Shown here: positions 51,544 through 59,824 of the stretch, piece after piece
Numbering within the stretch: the stretch's first letter is position 1
How the letters are laid out: each line of letters starts with the position of its first letter
Program-made: the position numbers and the translations under genes
Notes under the pieces: model-generated
Seen by the model: the letters and a program-made list of their open reading frames with translations, nothing else
Database searches by the model: none
What the model was told of the DNA's origin: nothing
Origin: JANWKQ01 sp964624635
GTDB taxonomy: Bacteria; Bacteroidota; Bacteroidia; CAIKAF01
DNA: 64,000 bases
NCBI GenBank assembly: GCA_964624635.1
Contig: CAZUXM010000005.1
Location: forward strand, 1-64,000
Direction: 5' to 3'

Positions 51544-52323
51544 TTAACCCCCTGAGAACTTGTCTTTCAGCATGTTAAGTTTAATCCTTTGGACTACTTT
51601 TTTGGTATAGCCTGAAAAATCACCATCTAATATCCAATTGTAGTAAGATGGCTCATTTTCAAATACTTGTGTAACTTTTTTGCCTTTATGTTTGCCGAAA
51701 TTAAAGACTTCCTCCCCTTTCTCATTTTTAACAATTCTTCCTTCAAGATCAACCCGATTACTGTTGCCAATGAAACCGATAATACCCGGTATATCTTTGC
51801 TTAATTGATCATATCTCTCTAATTGAGCATTGAATACTTCCCATGTAGCTTTAGTATCAGCTTCTGCATCATGTGCATTGGATAGGTCTTTACTGCAGTA
51901 AAATTTATAGGCGGCGGAAAGTGTACGTTGTTCCATTTTGTGAAATATACTTTGTACATCTACAATATGTCTTTTGTCTATATCAAAATCCATCCCGGCT
52001 CTTATAAATTCTTCTAACAGCATAGGGACGTCAAATTTTAAAAGATTAAACCCACCTAAGTCACAATCTTTTAAAAATTGATCAATTTCTTTTGCCTTGT
52101 CTTTAAAAATAGGTTGTCCTTTTACATCTTCATCTTTAATACCATGTATTGCAACCACCTCATCAGGGATATGGATTTCAGGATTAAAGAGAAAATTTTT
52201 AATTTCTTCTTTGCCGTCAGGAAATATTTTAAGTAATGATATTTGAACTATTCTGTCATTAATGATACTTAATCCGGTGGCTTCGATATCAAAAAATACA
52301 ATAGGTTTACTAAGCTGGATCAT
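51544..52323 (-). CDS. DnaQ-family 3'-5' exonuclease
   Basis: 259 residues. Exonuclease motif I is Asp12/Glu14 in FFDIEATGLS, motif II is GFNLLKFDVPML and motif III is HDAEADTKATW, the DEDDh set. It ends with an extra 60-residue tail (FGKHKGKKVTQVF, then SYYNWILDGDFSG) that resembles the FGKHKG module found behind many DnaQ-like exonucleases in this phylum. A stand-alone exonuclease, not the polymerase III epsilon subunit for certain. Confidence 0.9.
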   Translation of the reverse strand: MIQLSKPIVFFDIEATGLSIINDRIVQISLLKIFPDGKEEIKNFLFNPEIHIPDEVVAIHGIKDEDVKGQPIFKDKAKEIDQFLKDCDLGGFNLLKFDVPMLLEEFIRAGMDFDIDKRHIVDVQSIFHKMEQRTLSAAYKFYCSKDLSNAHDAEADTKATWEVFNAQLERYDQLSKDIPGIIGFIGNSNRVDLEGRIVKNEKGEEVFNFGKHKGKKVTQVFENEPSYYNWILDGDFSGYTKKVVQRIKLNMLKDKFSGG

Positions 52324-52333
52324 AGGTGGTATT

Positions 52334-52369
52334 TTAAAAAAATAAGATCCGGGAATTCCGGACCTTATT
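52334..52369 (-). terminator. Terminator after the E2 gene
   Basis: AATAAGATCCGG (52341-52352)/CCGGACCTTATT (52358-52369), one mismatch, loop GAATT. A run of A on the plus strand gives Ts on the transcript. It lies 19 bases after the E2 stop. Confidence 0.85.
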
Positions 52370-52387
52370 CATGTACATTCATTACAA

Positions 52388-53728
52388 TTAAATAGCTCTG
52401 TTTATATCAAAACCTTCAAGAAGGTCAGCTACACGACGAACAAACATTCCTCCTAAAGCACCATCAACAACACGGTGATCGTATGAATGAGAAAGGAACA
52501 TCATGCTTCTGATACCGATTACATCACCTTCTTCCGTTTCAATAACAGCTGGCCTTTTTCTAATGGCTCCTAAAGCTAAAATAGCTACCTGAGGTTGGTT
52601 GATAATTGGTGTTCCCATTACGTTTCCAAACGAACCTACATTGGTAACGGTATAAGTTCCGTCTGCAATTTCATCAGGTAAAAGTTTATTATTACGAGCT
52701 CGGTTAGCTAAATCATTTACTGATTTGGTTAACCCAAATAAATTCATCTGATCGGCATTTTTGATGACTGGTACAATTAAATTTCCTGAAGGTAATGCAG
52801 TAGCCATTCCGATGTTGATTCTACCCTTGATGATGATATTGTCTCCATCAACAGACGCATTTACTCCCGGAAATTCTTTGATGGCCTGTACTACTGCCTC
52901 AATAAGCATAGGGGTGAAGGTTAGTTTTTCACCATATTTCTTTTCAAAATCTCTTTTTACTTTTTCTCTCCACTTTACCAGATTGGTAACATCTGCTTCA
53001 ACGAATGAAGTAACGTGTGGTGAGGTATGTTTACTCATTACCATGTGATTGGCAATCAGTTTTCGCATTCTATCCATTTCAATAATCTGGTCATTCCCTG
53101 AAATTGAAATCGCAGGTTTTTGATGTACCTGTGTAGTTTGTTTTACTTCTTTTACAGGTGTTTTTTCTACCACTTGCTGAACTGAAACAGTGGTATTTTT
53201 ATTTCCGGACTTGCCGGTTTGTATATAAGATAAAATATCCTGTTTAGTAACTCTACCATCTAACCCGGTTCCTGATATGGTTTCCAACTCTTCCATGGTA
53301 ATATTTTCGGAAGTTGCGATGGTTTTTACCAATGGAGAATAAAATCTGTTACTATCTGATTTTGTAAGTATAGGTGTTTTTACTGTAGTTGTATTAACTA
53401 CTTCTTTATGTTGTACACTGCCATTGGCTCCATTTGTTTTTACCTCAGGAGTATTTACAATGGGTTCACTGGTTATTTTAGCGCCTGCTTCAGATTCAAT
53501 GATGGCAAATGCTTCACCAATTTTTACAACATCACCTTTAGCAAACATTTTTTTTACAAGCACTCCGCTAAATGGTGAAGGTACTTCTGAATCTACCTTA
53601 TCTGTTGCTATTTCTACAATAGGTTGATCCATTTCAATTGTATCACCTTCTTCTACTAACCAATTAGTAATAGTTGCTTCCATTACACTTTCGCCCAACT
53701 TAGTCATGGTCACTTCTGTTCTTGCCAT
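52388..53728 (-). CDS. 2-oxo acid dehydrogenase acyltransferase (E2) component
   Basis: 446 residues. One lipoyl domain (1-76) with the lipoylated Lys44 in IATDKVDSE, a linker, a peripheral-subunit-binding domain (about 132-168: YSPLVKTIATSENITMEELE), and the catalytic core (about 215-446) with HRxxDG in SYDHRVVDGALGG. The core resembles branched-chain or pyruvate E2s; the substrate cannot be fixed from the sequence alone. The E3 lpdA is 2.4 kb away on the other strand; E1 is not in the window. Confidence 0.93.
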   Translation of the reverse strand: MARTEVTMTKLGESVMEATITNWLVEEGDTIEMDQPIVEIATDKVDSEVPSPFSGVLVKKMFAKGDVVKIGEAFAIIESEAGAKITSEPIVNTPEVKTNGANGSVQHKEVVNTTTVKTPILTKSDSNRFYSPLVKTIATSENITMEELETISGTGLDGRVTKQDILSYIQTGKSGNKNTTVSVQQVVEKTPVKEVKQTTQVHQKPAISISGNDQIIEMDRMRKLIANHMVMSKHTSPHVTSFVEADVTNLVKWREKVKRDFEKKYGEKLTFTPMLIEAVVQAIKEFPGVNASVDGDNIIIKGRINIGMATALPSGNLIVPVIKNADQMNLFGLTKSVNDLANRARNNKLLPDEIADGTYTVTNVGSFGNVMGTPIINQPQVAILALGAIRKRPAVIETEEGDVIGIRSMMFLSHSYDHRVVDGALGGMFVRRVADLLEGFDINRAI

Positions 53729-53736
53729 TTTCTCTT

Positions 53737-53814
53737 AATTCAAAATTTGATATTTAAAATTCAAAGTTGTTGATTCAGATTTTTTTGAATTTTTTTGAAC
53801 TATGAATTTAAAAC
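53737..53814. repeat. Intergenic repeat, family A, copy 2
   Basis: It starts AATTCAAAATTTGATATT and ends TTTGAACTATGAATTTAA, like 15593-15664. It lies directly upstream of the E2 start and 21 bases after the acylphosphatase gene's end. Confidence 0.7.
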
Positions 53815-53835
53815 ACAAATGTACATTTTTATTGC

Positions 53836-54117
53836 TTATCTTATGACGTTAAATTCAGAATAATTTTTAGGGAGAGATTCTTCTATCTCAATATGGCTAA
53901 CTGCTGCATTTTTAGGCCCTTGCCAGCACCAATCAATCATTTTTTGTATATCTGTTTGATGCCCCTGAATAAATATTTCTACCGTGCCGTTAGTATTATT
54001 TTTTACCCAACCAACCAAGTTGAATTCCTTCGCTTTTTGTTGGGTGTTTTTTCTATAAAATACTCCTTGCACTTTTCCGGTTACAATAAGTTTCAAGGAT
54101 TTTATGTTTTCACTCAT
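53836..54117 (-). CDS. Acylphosphatase
   Basis: 93 residues, the normal size. Hydrolyses acyl phosphates such as 1,3-bisphosphoglycerate or carbamoyl phosphate. The signature GKVQGVFYRK holds the phosphate-binding Arg22, and LVGWVKNNTNGTVE holds the catalytic Asn40. It starts 3 bases past the M61 peptidase's stop, so it is the second gene of that unit. Confidence 0.93.
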   Translation of the reverse strand: MSENIKSLKLIVTGKVQGVFYRKNTQQKAKEFNLVGWVKNNTNGTVEIFIQGHQTDIQKMIDWCWQGPKNAAVSHIEIEESLPKNYSEFNVIR

Positions 54118-54120
54118 TGG

Positions 54121-55873
54121 TTAGGCCAAAGAATTTTTGGTCCATTTTTCAAACAATTCTGCTTGTTCTTTGGTAGTTTTATTTAATACTTTCATTTTAT
54201 GTACGGCGTAATAATTATTGTCATAACGAGGTACAATAATAGTTCTGATTCTACTATCAATGGTTCTTACACGAATATATATCTCATCATCTTTGAAATA
54301 GTTGAACCAATGTTTTAAATTACTACCTGTTACAGTAAAATTATTGATAGATGCAATTTGTTCACCTACCATGATGCCATGTTTTTCAGCAGGTGAGCCC
54401 GGTGCATTATGAGTGAANNNNNNNNNNAATTTTAAACTTTCTTCACTTACCTTACATCCTAAGTTTTTTTCATAAGGTTGAGGATTGGGTTCAGCTACAA
54501 AATCAAGACCTACCATTTCGAATGCTTTACGAAGTTCTGGCTCAAAGTCAGTAACACCATTTATGTATTTATCAAAAAACGAAGTAAAATCTCTGCCAAG
54601 GTATTTTTCAATCAATCCCTTATAAATTTCTTCAGTATATCCTTTCCCCTTTTTTGCATATTCGTGATATAAATCATACATCACATTATCTAATGAATAT
54701 TTGAATCCTGATTCTTTAATGATGTAAATATCTGTCATTAATGCTGCCAAAGCACCTTCAGTATAGATAGATGTTTTTCTATGTGGAACTCCGGGCTCGT
54801 ATCCATCTATCCAGGTATCAAATGAAGCTTCGGTAACCGGCATGAACAAACGACCATAATTATGGAAGTGCTTATCCAATAAATCTTCTAATGCAACAAA
54901 AAAATGTTCTTGAGTAAATGCCTTACTACGATAGCACATATAGTCGCCATAATAAGTGGTAACCCCTTCGGCTACATATCCTAATCTTGAGTAATTTTCT
55001 TTGGTAAAATCGTATGGTAGCATCTCTACCGGACGAATTTTTTTGATGTTCCAGCTATGATAAAATTCATGAGATGATAAACTTAAAAATTCATCGTAAC
55101 TGGTACTAAATAATAAGTAAGTGGGTCCTATCATACACACGGTTGAATTTTCATGTTCAACTCCGTGGTGTGTTTTATGAGGAGTTATTTGATATAAAAA
55201 ATGGTATTCTTTTTCAGGAAATTCTCCATATGCTTCAATTTGCTCTTCAATAAAACGTGAAAAATCATTGATGATACGATTTTTTTCAAGCTTACATTCT
55301 CCCTGAAACCAAAGGTTTACATCCAGGTTACATACATTGAATTGGATATGTTTTACCGTAGGACTTGCAATTAAAGGTCTATCAGCCAATTGATCAAAGT
55401 TTGGGGCAGACACTATTTTTTTATTAGATGTGTTTTTTTCTAACNNNNNNNNNNCCGGTTGCTATGATATAATTGTCGGGGACCTCCAATAACATTTCAC
55501 ATTTTTCATTTTCACGACCAACCGCATAACAGCAACAGTTAACGGGGTTCATGTACAATTGATGTTCATCTAAATAGGTGGAGCCTGCATTGAGTATCCC
55601 TGCATATACTTCGTATTTTACTACAATGGTTGAACAGTTTTTAGTATCTACTTCCCAGCATTCTCTATCAATTTTTTTATAGTTAAGCAAATGACCGTTT
55701 TCGTCATACACTTTCCAGTTACGGATGTTTTTGGCAAAATTACCTAGTTCATAACGACCCGGGCGCCAGGCAGGAATTCTGATATGGGTTATTTCATTAT
55801 CAATTTTATCTACGGTAAGTTCGAAATAAATAAATTGAGTAGAGGTACTTTTATAATAGACCCTGTATTGCAT
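54121..55873 (-). CDS. M61-family metallopeptidase with PDZ domain, interrupted by two assembly gaps
   Basis: Glycyl-aminopeptidase-like M61 enzyme. The N-terminal piece (from ATG 55873, MQYRVYYKSTSTQF) has the family's ITHIRIPAWRPGRYELGNFAKNI beta domain. Ten Ns (55445-55454) change the frame; beyond them LEKNTSNKKIVSAPNFDQLAD continues correctly. The peptidase core has the zinc motif HEFYH in SLSSHEFYHSWNIKKIRP. A second gap (54418-54427) keeps the frame and precedes a PDZ domain (NAPGSPAEKHGIMVGEQI). Total about 584 residues. No signal peptide is evident, unusual for M61, so it may be cytoplasmic. Confidence 0.88.
54418..54427. other. Assembly gap (10 N)
   Basis: Ten Ns inside the M61 peptidase gene, just before its PDZ domain. 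The frame is preserved. Confidence 0.95.
55445..55454. other. Assembly gap (10 N)
   Basis: Ten Ns inside the M61 peptidase gene. The frame changes across the gap, so the nominal length is wrong modulo 3. Confidence 0.95.
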
Positions 55874-55966
55874 GATAGAGTTATTTAGGAGGCTAAAGGT
55901 AAACAAGGATTTTAGATTTTTAGGGTAGGAATTGACTTTGTAGTAATAATTGCAGCTTTAGCTGCA

Positions 55967-56117
55967 CTGCCAGGGATAGGAGCGGTATCCTTAGTTGGCA
56001 GTGAGCAGTAGCAAATTTGTACCAGTTTTATTTTTTTATTACTCCTAGCTGCTGCTGCGAACTGCTACTGCCAACTAAGATTTAGCGGATAGCCCGACCC
56101 TTTTGTAAAAAGGGGGG
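55967..56117. repeat. REP-like inverted repeat pair, copy 2
   Basis: CAGGGATAGGAGCGGTATCC (55971-55990) on the left and AGCGGATAGCCCGACCC (56084-56100) on the right flank an 18-bp stem, TTAGTTGGCAGT-G-AGCAGT (55991-56009) with ACTGCTACTGCCAACTAA (56061-56078), with one bulged G. A small palindrome TGCAGCTTTAGCTGCA precedes it (55951-55966). It fills the divergent space between the M61 peptidase and lpdA. Confidence 0.75.
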
Positions 56118-56135
56118 CAGCCAACTTATTTTTTG
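56103..56135 (+). promoter_or_regulatory. Possible lpdA promoter
   Basis: TTG (56103-56105) and TATTTTTTG (56127-56135) are 21 bases apart, two over the consensus and with one extra T in the -7 box. Weak; reported because it sits 33 bases before the lpdA ATG. Confidence 0.3.
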
Positions 56136-56167
56136 CTAAATTCGCTGCCTAATTATATTTAAAGAAC

Positions 56168-57556
56168 ATGAGCTACGATCTAATAGTTATAGGCAGCGGA
56201 CCAGGTGGATACGTTGCAGCCATAAGAGCATCACAATTAGGTTTAAAAACCGCAGTGATTGAAAAAGAATCATTGGGTGGAATTTGTTTGAACTGGGGAT
56301 GTATACCAACCAAAGCTTTATTGAAAAGTGCTCAGGTGTATGATTATATTAAACATGCCGGGGACTATGGCTTGAAAGTAAAAGAATGTGAAGTAGAATT
56401 TGAAAAAATAATTAGCCGAAGCAGAGGTGTAGCTGATGGCATGAGCAAAGGCATTCAGTTCTTAATGAAAAAGAACAACATAGATGTTGTAATGGGCACA
56501 GGTAAAATTGTAGCCAAAGGGAAAGTAGAAGTAACTTCTGCTGACGGTTCTAAAAAAACAGTAGATGGTAAAAATATTATCATAGCTACCGGAGGAAGAT
56601 CAAGAGTATTACCTAATGTACCACAGGACGGTAAAAAAGTAATTGGATATAGAGAAGCAATGACCTTACCTTCTCAACCAAAGTCAATGGTAGTGATTGG
56701 ATCAGGTGCCATTGGTACTGAGTTCTCTTATTTTTATAACTCCATGGGAACCAAAGTTACTATGGTGGAATTTTTACCTAATATTTTACCATTGGAAGAT
56801 GAAGAGGTATCAAAAACCATGGAAAAACTGTTGAAAAAACAAGGTATTGAGATATTGGTTCAATCATCAGTAGAAAAAGTGGATACCTCAGGTAATGGTT
56901 GTAAAGTGTTGATTAAAACCACTAAAGGGGAACAAACCATAGAATGTGATGTAGTATTATCAGCTGCAGGTGTGGTTGCTAATATTGAAAACCTGGGTTT
57001 AGAAACTATGGGTATTAAAACCGATAAAGGAAAAGTATTAGTAAACGAATTTTTCCAAACAAATGTACCCGGAATTTTTGCTATTGGTGATGTAATTCCT
57101 GGTCCGGCATTGGCACACTTAGCTTCGCATGAAGGAATTGTTTGTGTTGAGAAAATTGCGGGGAAAAATCCACATCCTATTGATTACACTAATATTCCTG
57201 GTTGTACTTATTGTTGGCCGGAAGTAGCTTCAGTGGGTTATACCGAAAAATCAGCTAAAGAAGCCGGTTATGAGATTAAAGTGGGTAAGTTCCCATTTTC
57301 AGCGTCAGGTAAAGCAAGCGCCGCCGGAGCAAAGGATGGTTTTGTTAAATTGATATTTGATGCTAAATATGGGGAGCTTTTAGGTGCTCATATGGTGGGT
57401 GCCAACGTAACTGAAATGATTGCAGAAGTGGTTGCTGCCCGTAAACTGGAAACTACAGGTCATGAAATCATTACAGCTATACATCCACATCCAACGATGA
57501 GTGAAGCGGTGATGGAAGCTGCAGCTGCCGCCTATGGTGAAGTGATTCACCTATAG
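56168..57556 (+). CDS. lpdA: Dihydrolipoyl dehydrogenase (E3)
   Basis: Re-oxidises dihydrolipoamide in 2-oxoacid dehydrogenase complexes. 462 residues. FAD site IVIGSGPGGYVAAIRA, redox-active Cys40 and Cys45 in GGICLNWGCIPTK, NAD site VVIGSGAIGTEFSYF, second FAD motif GIFAIGDVIPGPALAH, and the C-terminal interface pair HPHPTMSE. It probably serves the E2 at 52388-53728. A lone transcription unit. Confidence 0.97.
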   Translation: MSYDLIVIGSGPGGYVAAIRASQLGLKTAVIEKESLGGICLNWGCIPTKALLKSAQVYDYIKHAGDYGLKVKECEVEFEKIISRSRGVADGMSKGIQFLMKKNNIDVVMGTGKIVAKGKVEVTSADGSKKTVDGKNIIIATGGRSRVLPNVPQDGKKVIGYREAMTLPSQPKSMVVIGSGAIGTEFSYFYNSMGTKVTMVEFLPNILPLEDEEVSKTMEKLLKKQGIEILVQSSVEKVDTSGNGCKVLIKTTKGEQTIECDVVLSAAGVVANIENLGLETMGIKTDKGKVLVNEFFQTNVPGIFAIGDVIPGPALAHLASHEGIVCVEKIAGKNPHPIDYTNIPGCTYCWPEVASVGYTEKSAKEAGYEIKVGKFPFSASGKASAAGAKDGFVKLIFDAKYGELLGAHMVGANVTEMIAEVVAARKLETTGHEIITAIHPHPTMSEAVMEAAAAAYGEVIHL

Positions 57557-57627
57557 GGCATTAAGTTTAATATAAATTTAAGTATTAGGGTAAACTCTTA
57601 TTTAATAGGTTGTTTGAAAAAACTAAA

Positions 57628-57657
57628 CTGTTTAAATCGAATTTTTCAGTATATTTG
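57628..57657 (+). promoter_or_regulatory. Promoter of the polysaccharide operon
   Basis: CTG (57628-57630; consensus TTG), exactly 19 bases, then TATATTTG (57650-57657), a full TAnnTTTG match. The leader would be about 90 bases long before the ATG at 57756; I see no strong hairpin in it. Confidence 0.6.
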
Positions 57658-57755
57658 AATTATTGAGCAGTGGAGCCCATGCAACTGTAGAATAGAGGGA
57701 TTCGTCTGTTTATTAAGTAGTGATTTTAAACCTAACCTTACCTACTTTAATATAG

Positions 57756-58967
57756 ATGATTAGAGTATTACGTATCCTTAACCGTTTTAATCTGGGAGGT
57801 CCTACCTATAATGCGGCCTACCTTACCAAACATTTATCGCCTGATTTTAAGACTTTATTAGTTGGTGGTTCTATTGATAAAACAGAGAATTCATCCTTAC
57901 ATATATTAGATGATTTGAACATCAAGCCGATTATAGTGCCTGAAATGAAAAGATCCATCAACTATAATAATGACCTGGTTGCTTATTATAAACTAAAAGA
58001 GATTATTCATAGGTTTAAACCGGACATTATTCATACCCATGCATCGAAGGCAGGTAGTTTGGGTCGTTGGGCTGCGTATCGTTGTAATGTTCCTATCGTT
58101 GTTCATACCTTCCATGGTCATGTTTTTCACTCCTATTTTGGAGCTGCTAAAACATCCATAGTAAAATCAGTTGAACGTTCACTGGCAAAAATATCCAGTT
58201 CTATTGTAGCCATTAGCAATAAACAAAAAACTGAGTTATGTGATGAACATAAGATTACTACAGAAGATAAAATAAAAGTAGTTCCGTTAGGGTTTGATTT
58301 AGCCAGATTTCAGGAAGATAAAGACAATAAAAGAATTGATTTTAGACAGGAATATAACATTGCAGATGATGAAATTGCCGTAGGTATTATTGGCAGGTTG
58401 GTACCTATAAAAAATCACCCATTCTTTATTGATGTGATAGAACAAATTAAGAGAAATTCAGCTCTTAAATTTCGATTTTTTATTGTAGGTGATGGAGAGT
58501 CACGAAAAGATATTGAAGACTATGCTCGGATAAAAAATATTGAATTTACCTCTAAGAAAGGGGATAGAGCATTGCTTACTTTTACTTCATGGATTAAGGA
58601 TATTGATAGAGTTAACGCCGGATTGGATATCATCACGTTATGTTCGTTTAATGAAGGGACCCCGGTAAGTTTAATTGAAGCACAGGCTTCGGGAACTCCT
58701 ATAGTAGCCACCAATGTTGGAGGAATTGAAGATGTTGTCATTCCCGGTCAAACGGCATTGTTAACCAATGAAGGGGCTGATGATTTTGCTCAAAAGCTCA
58801 TCTCTTTAGTTTCTGATAAGAGTTTGATGCAGAGAATGCAGTCAAAAGGTTGGGTACATGTTCAGGATAAATTTCATTATAATCGACTAGTTTCGGACAT
58901 GGAGCACCATTATTGGAATTTACTTACAGCGGTTAGTTCTAAAAAACAGGTATTTGCAACTGCCTGA
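57756..58967 (+). CDS. Glycosyltransferase family 4 protein
   Basis: 403 residues, GT-B fold. N-terminal domain with RFNLGGPTYNAAYLTKHL and IIHTHASKAGSLGRWAAY; donor-binding C-terminal domain with VGIIGRLVPIKNHPFFID, SFNEGTPVSLIEAQASGTPIVATNVGGIEDVV (the E-x7-E sugar-nucleotide site is in this stretch). It is the first gene of the export and assembly operon, so it probably adds a sugar to a lipid-linked repeat unit of a capsule or exopolysaccharide. The sugar is not predictable. Confidence 0.92.
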   Translation: MIRVLRILNRFNLGGPTYNAAYLTKHLSPDFKTLLVGGSIDKTENSSLHILDDLNIKPIIVPEMKRSINYNNDLVAYYKLKEIIHRFKPDIIHTHASKAGSLGRWAAYRCNVPIVVHTFHGHVFHSYFGAAKTSIVKSVERSLAKISSSIVAISNKQKTELCDEHKITTEDKIKVVPLGFDLARFQEDKDNKRIDFRQEYNIADDEIAVGIIGRLVPIKNHPFFIDVIEQIKRNSALKFRFFIVGDGESRKDIEDYARIKNIEFTSKKGDRALLTFTSWIKDIDRVNAGLDIITLCSFNEGTPVSLIEAQASGTPIVATNVGGIEDVVIPGQTALLTNEGADDFAQKLISLVSDKSLMQRMQSKGWVHVQDKFHYNRLVSDMEHHYWNLLTAVSSKKQVFATA

Positions 58968-59016
58968 TACCCCATCTGATACTCTGTAAGTCTGCACATT
59001 TGTATTAGAATTTTTT

Positions 59017-59024
59017 TATCTTTG
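59017..59024 (+). promoter_or_regulatory. Candidate -7 element upstream of the Wza-like gene
   Basis: TATCTTTG matches TAnnTTTG, 16 bases before the TTG start at 59041. No TTG at 19 bases. It could be an internal promoter of the polysaccharide operon. Confidence 0.4.
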
Positions 59025-59040
59025 TTAAAACCGTAAAAAA

Positions 59041-59820
59041 TTGAAGAAGCCCCATCTTTTTATTATTGGGTTTTTACTTGTTTTTGTCTCATGTAAAACT
59101 TTTAACCCTAGCATAATGTTTAGGGAGACGGCTAATTTCCAATATGATAAGTTTATTGATGGGCCAGATTCATTATACAGACTTGCCCCCAACGATGTAA
59201 TCAATGTTAGGATATTGACCAATAATGGTGAAAACCTGATTAATGTTACTGGTGATGTAGAAGGAACAAATGGTCAACAAAATTCGCAGTTTGGGGGTAT
59301 ACCTATTTTGGTTGAATATGACGGATCATGTAAATTGCCATTAATTGGACGAGTAAAATTAGCCGGGTTAACCAGAAGAGCTGCTGAGGATACTTTAGAA
59401 AACAGGTACAAAGAACAATATAAAGACCCGTATATCACCATTACATTTAGTAATAGAAAAGTTTTTGTTTTCCCAGGTTTAGGGGCGAATGCAAAAGTGG
59501 TACATTTTACCAGCGATAATATGAACTTGTTACAAGCATTAGCTGAGGTAGGTGGAATTAGTAATATGGGGAAAGCTAAAAAAGTTAAGCTCATTAGAGG
59601 GGATTTGAAAAATCCTAAAGTATATAAAATCGATCTTTCTACGTTAGAAGGAATGAAAGAAGCAGATTTAGCATTACAGTCGGGAGATGTTATATATGTA
59701 GACCCATATGAAGATCCGGCAGCTATATTCAGTAGAAATGTTACCCCATATTTGTCAATCATTACTACAGTTACCTCAGTGGTAACTTCAGTAGCACTTA
59801 TCATTACTTTAACTAAATAG
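59041..59820 (+). CDS. Polysaccharide export outer membrane lipoprotein (Wza-like)
   Basis: 259 residues starting with TTG; no ATG is available before the signal peptide. Lipobox FVSC (Cys18). The Poly_export domain follows (YRLAPNDVINVRILTNNGE, GSCKLPLIGRVKLAGLTRRAAEDTLENRY), then an SLBB-type region (VFPGLGANAKVVHFTSDNMNLLQAL). The C-terminus (YLSIITTVTSVVTSVALIITL) is one hydrophobic helix, fitting the Wza membrane helix that lines the exit pore. It is coupled to the Wzc-like gene that follows. Confidence 0.93.
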   Translation: MKKPHLFIIGFLLVFVSCKTFNPSIMFRETANFQYDKFIDGPDSLYRLAPNDVINVRILTNNGENLINVTGDVEGTNGQQNSQFGGIPILVEYDGSCKLPLIGRVKLAGLTRRAAEDTLENRYKEQYKDPYITITFSNRKVFVFPGLGANAKVVHFTSDNMNLLQALAEVGGISNMGKAKKVKLIRGDLKNPKVYKIDLSTLEGMKEADLALQSGDVIYVDPYEDPAAIFSRNVTPYLSIITTVTSVVTSVALIITLTK

Positions 59821-59824
59821 CTAA

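Noticed and set aside
57557..57755. Riboswitch in the 90-base leader of the polysaccharide operon
   Set aside because: No recognisable aptamer consensus or terminator hairpin before the ATG.
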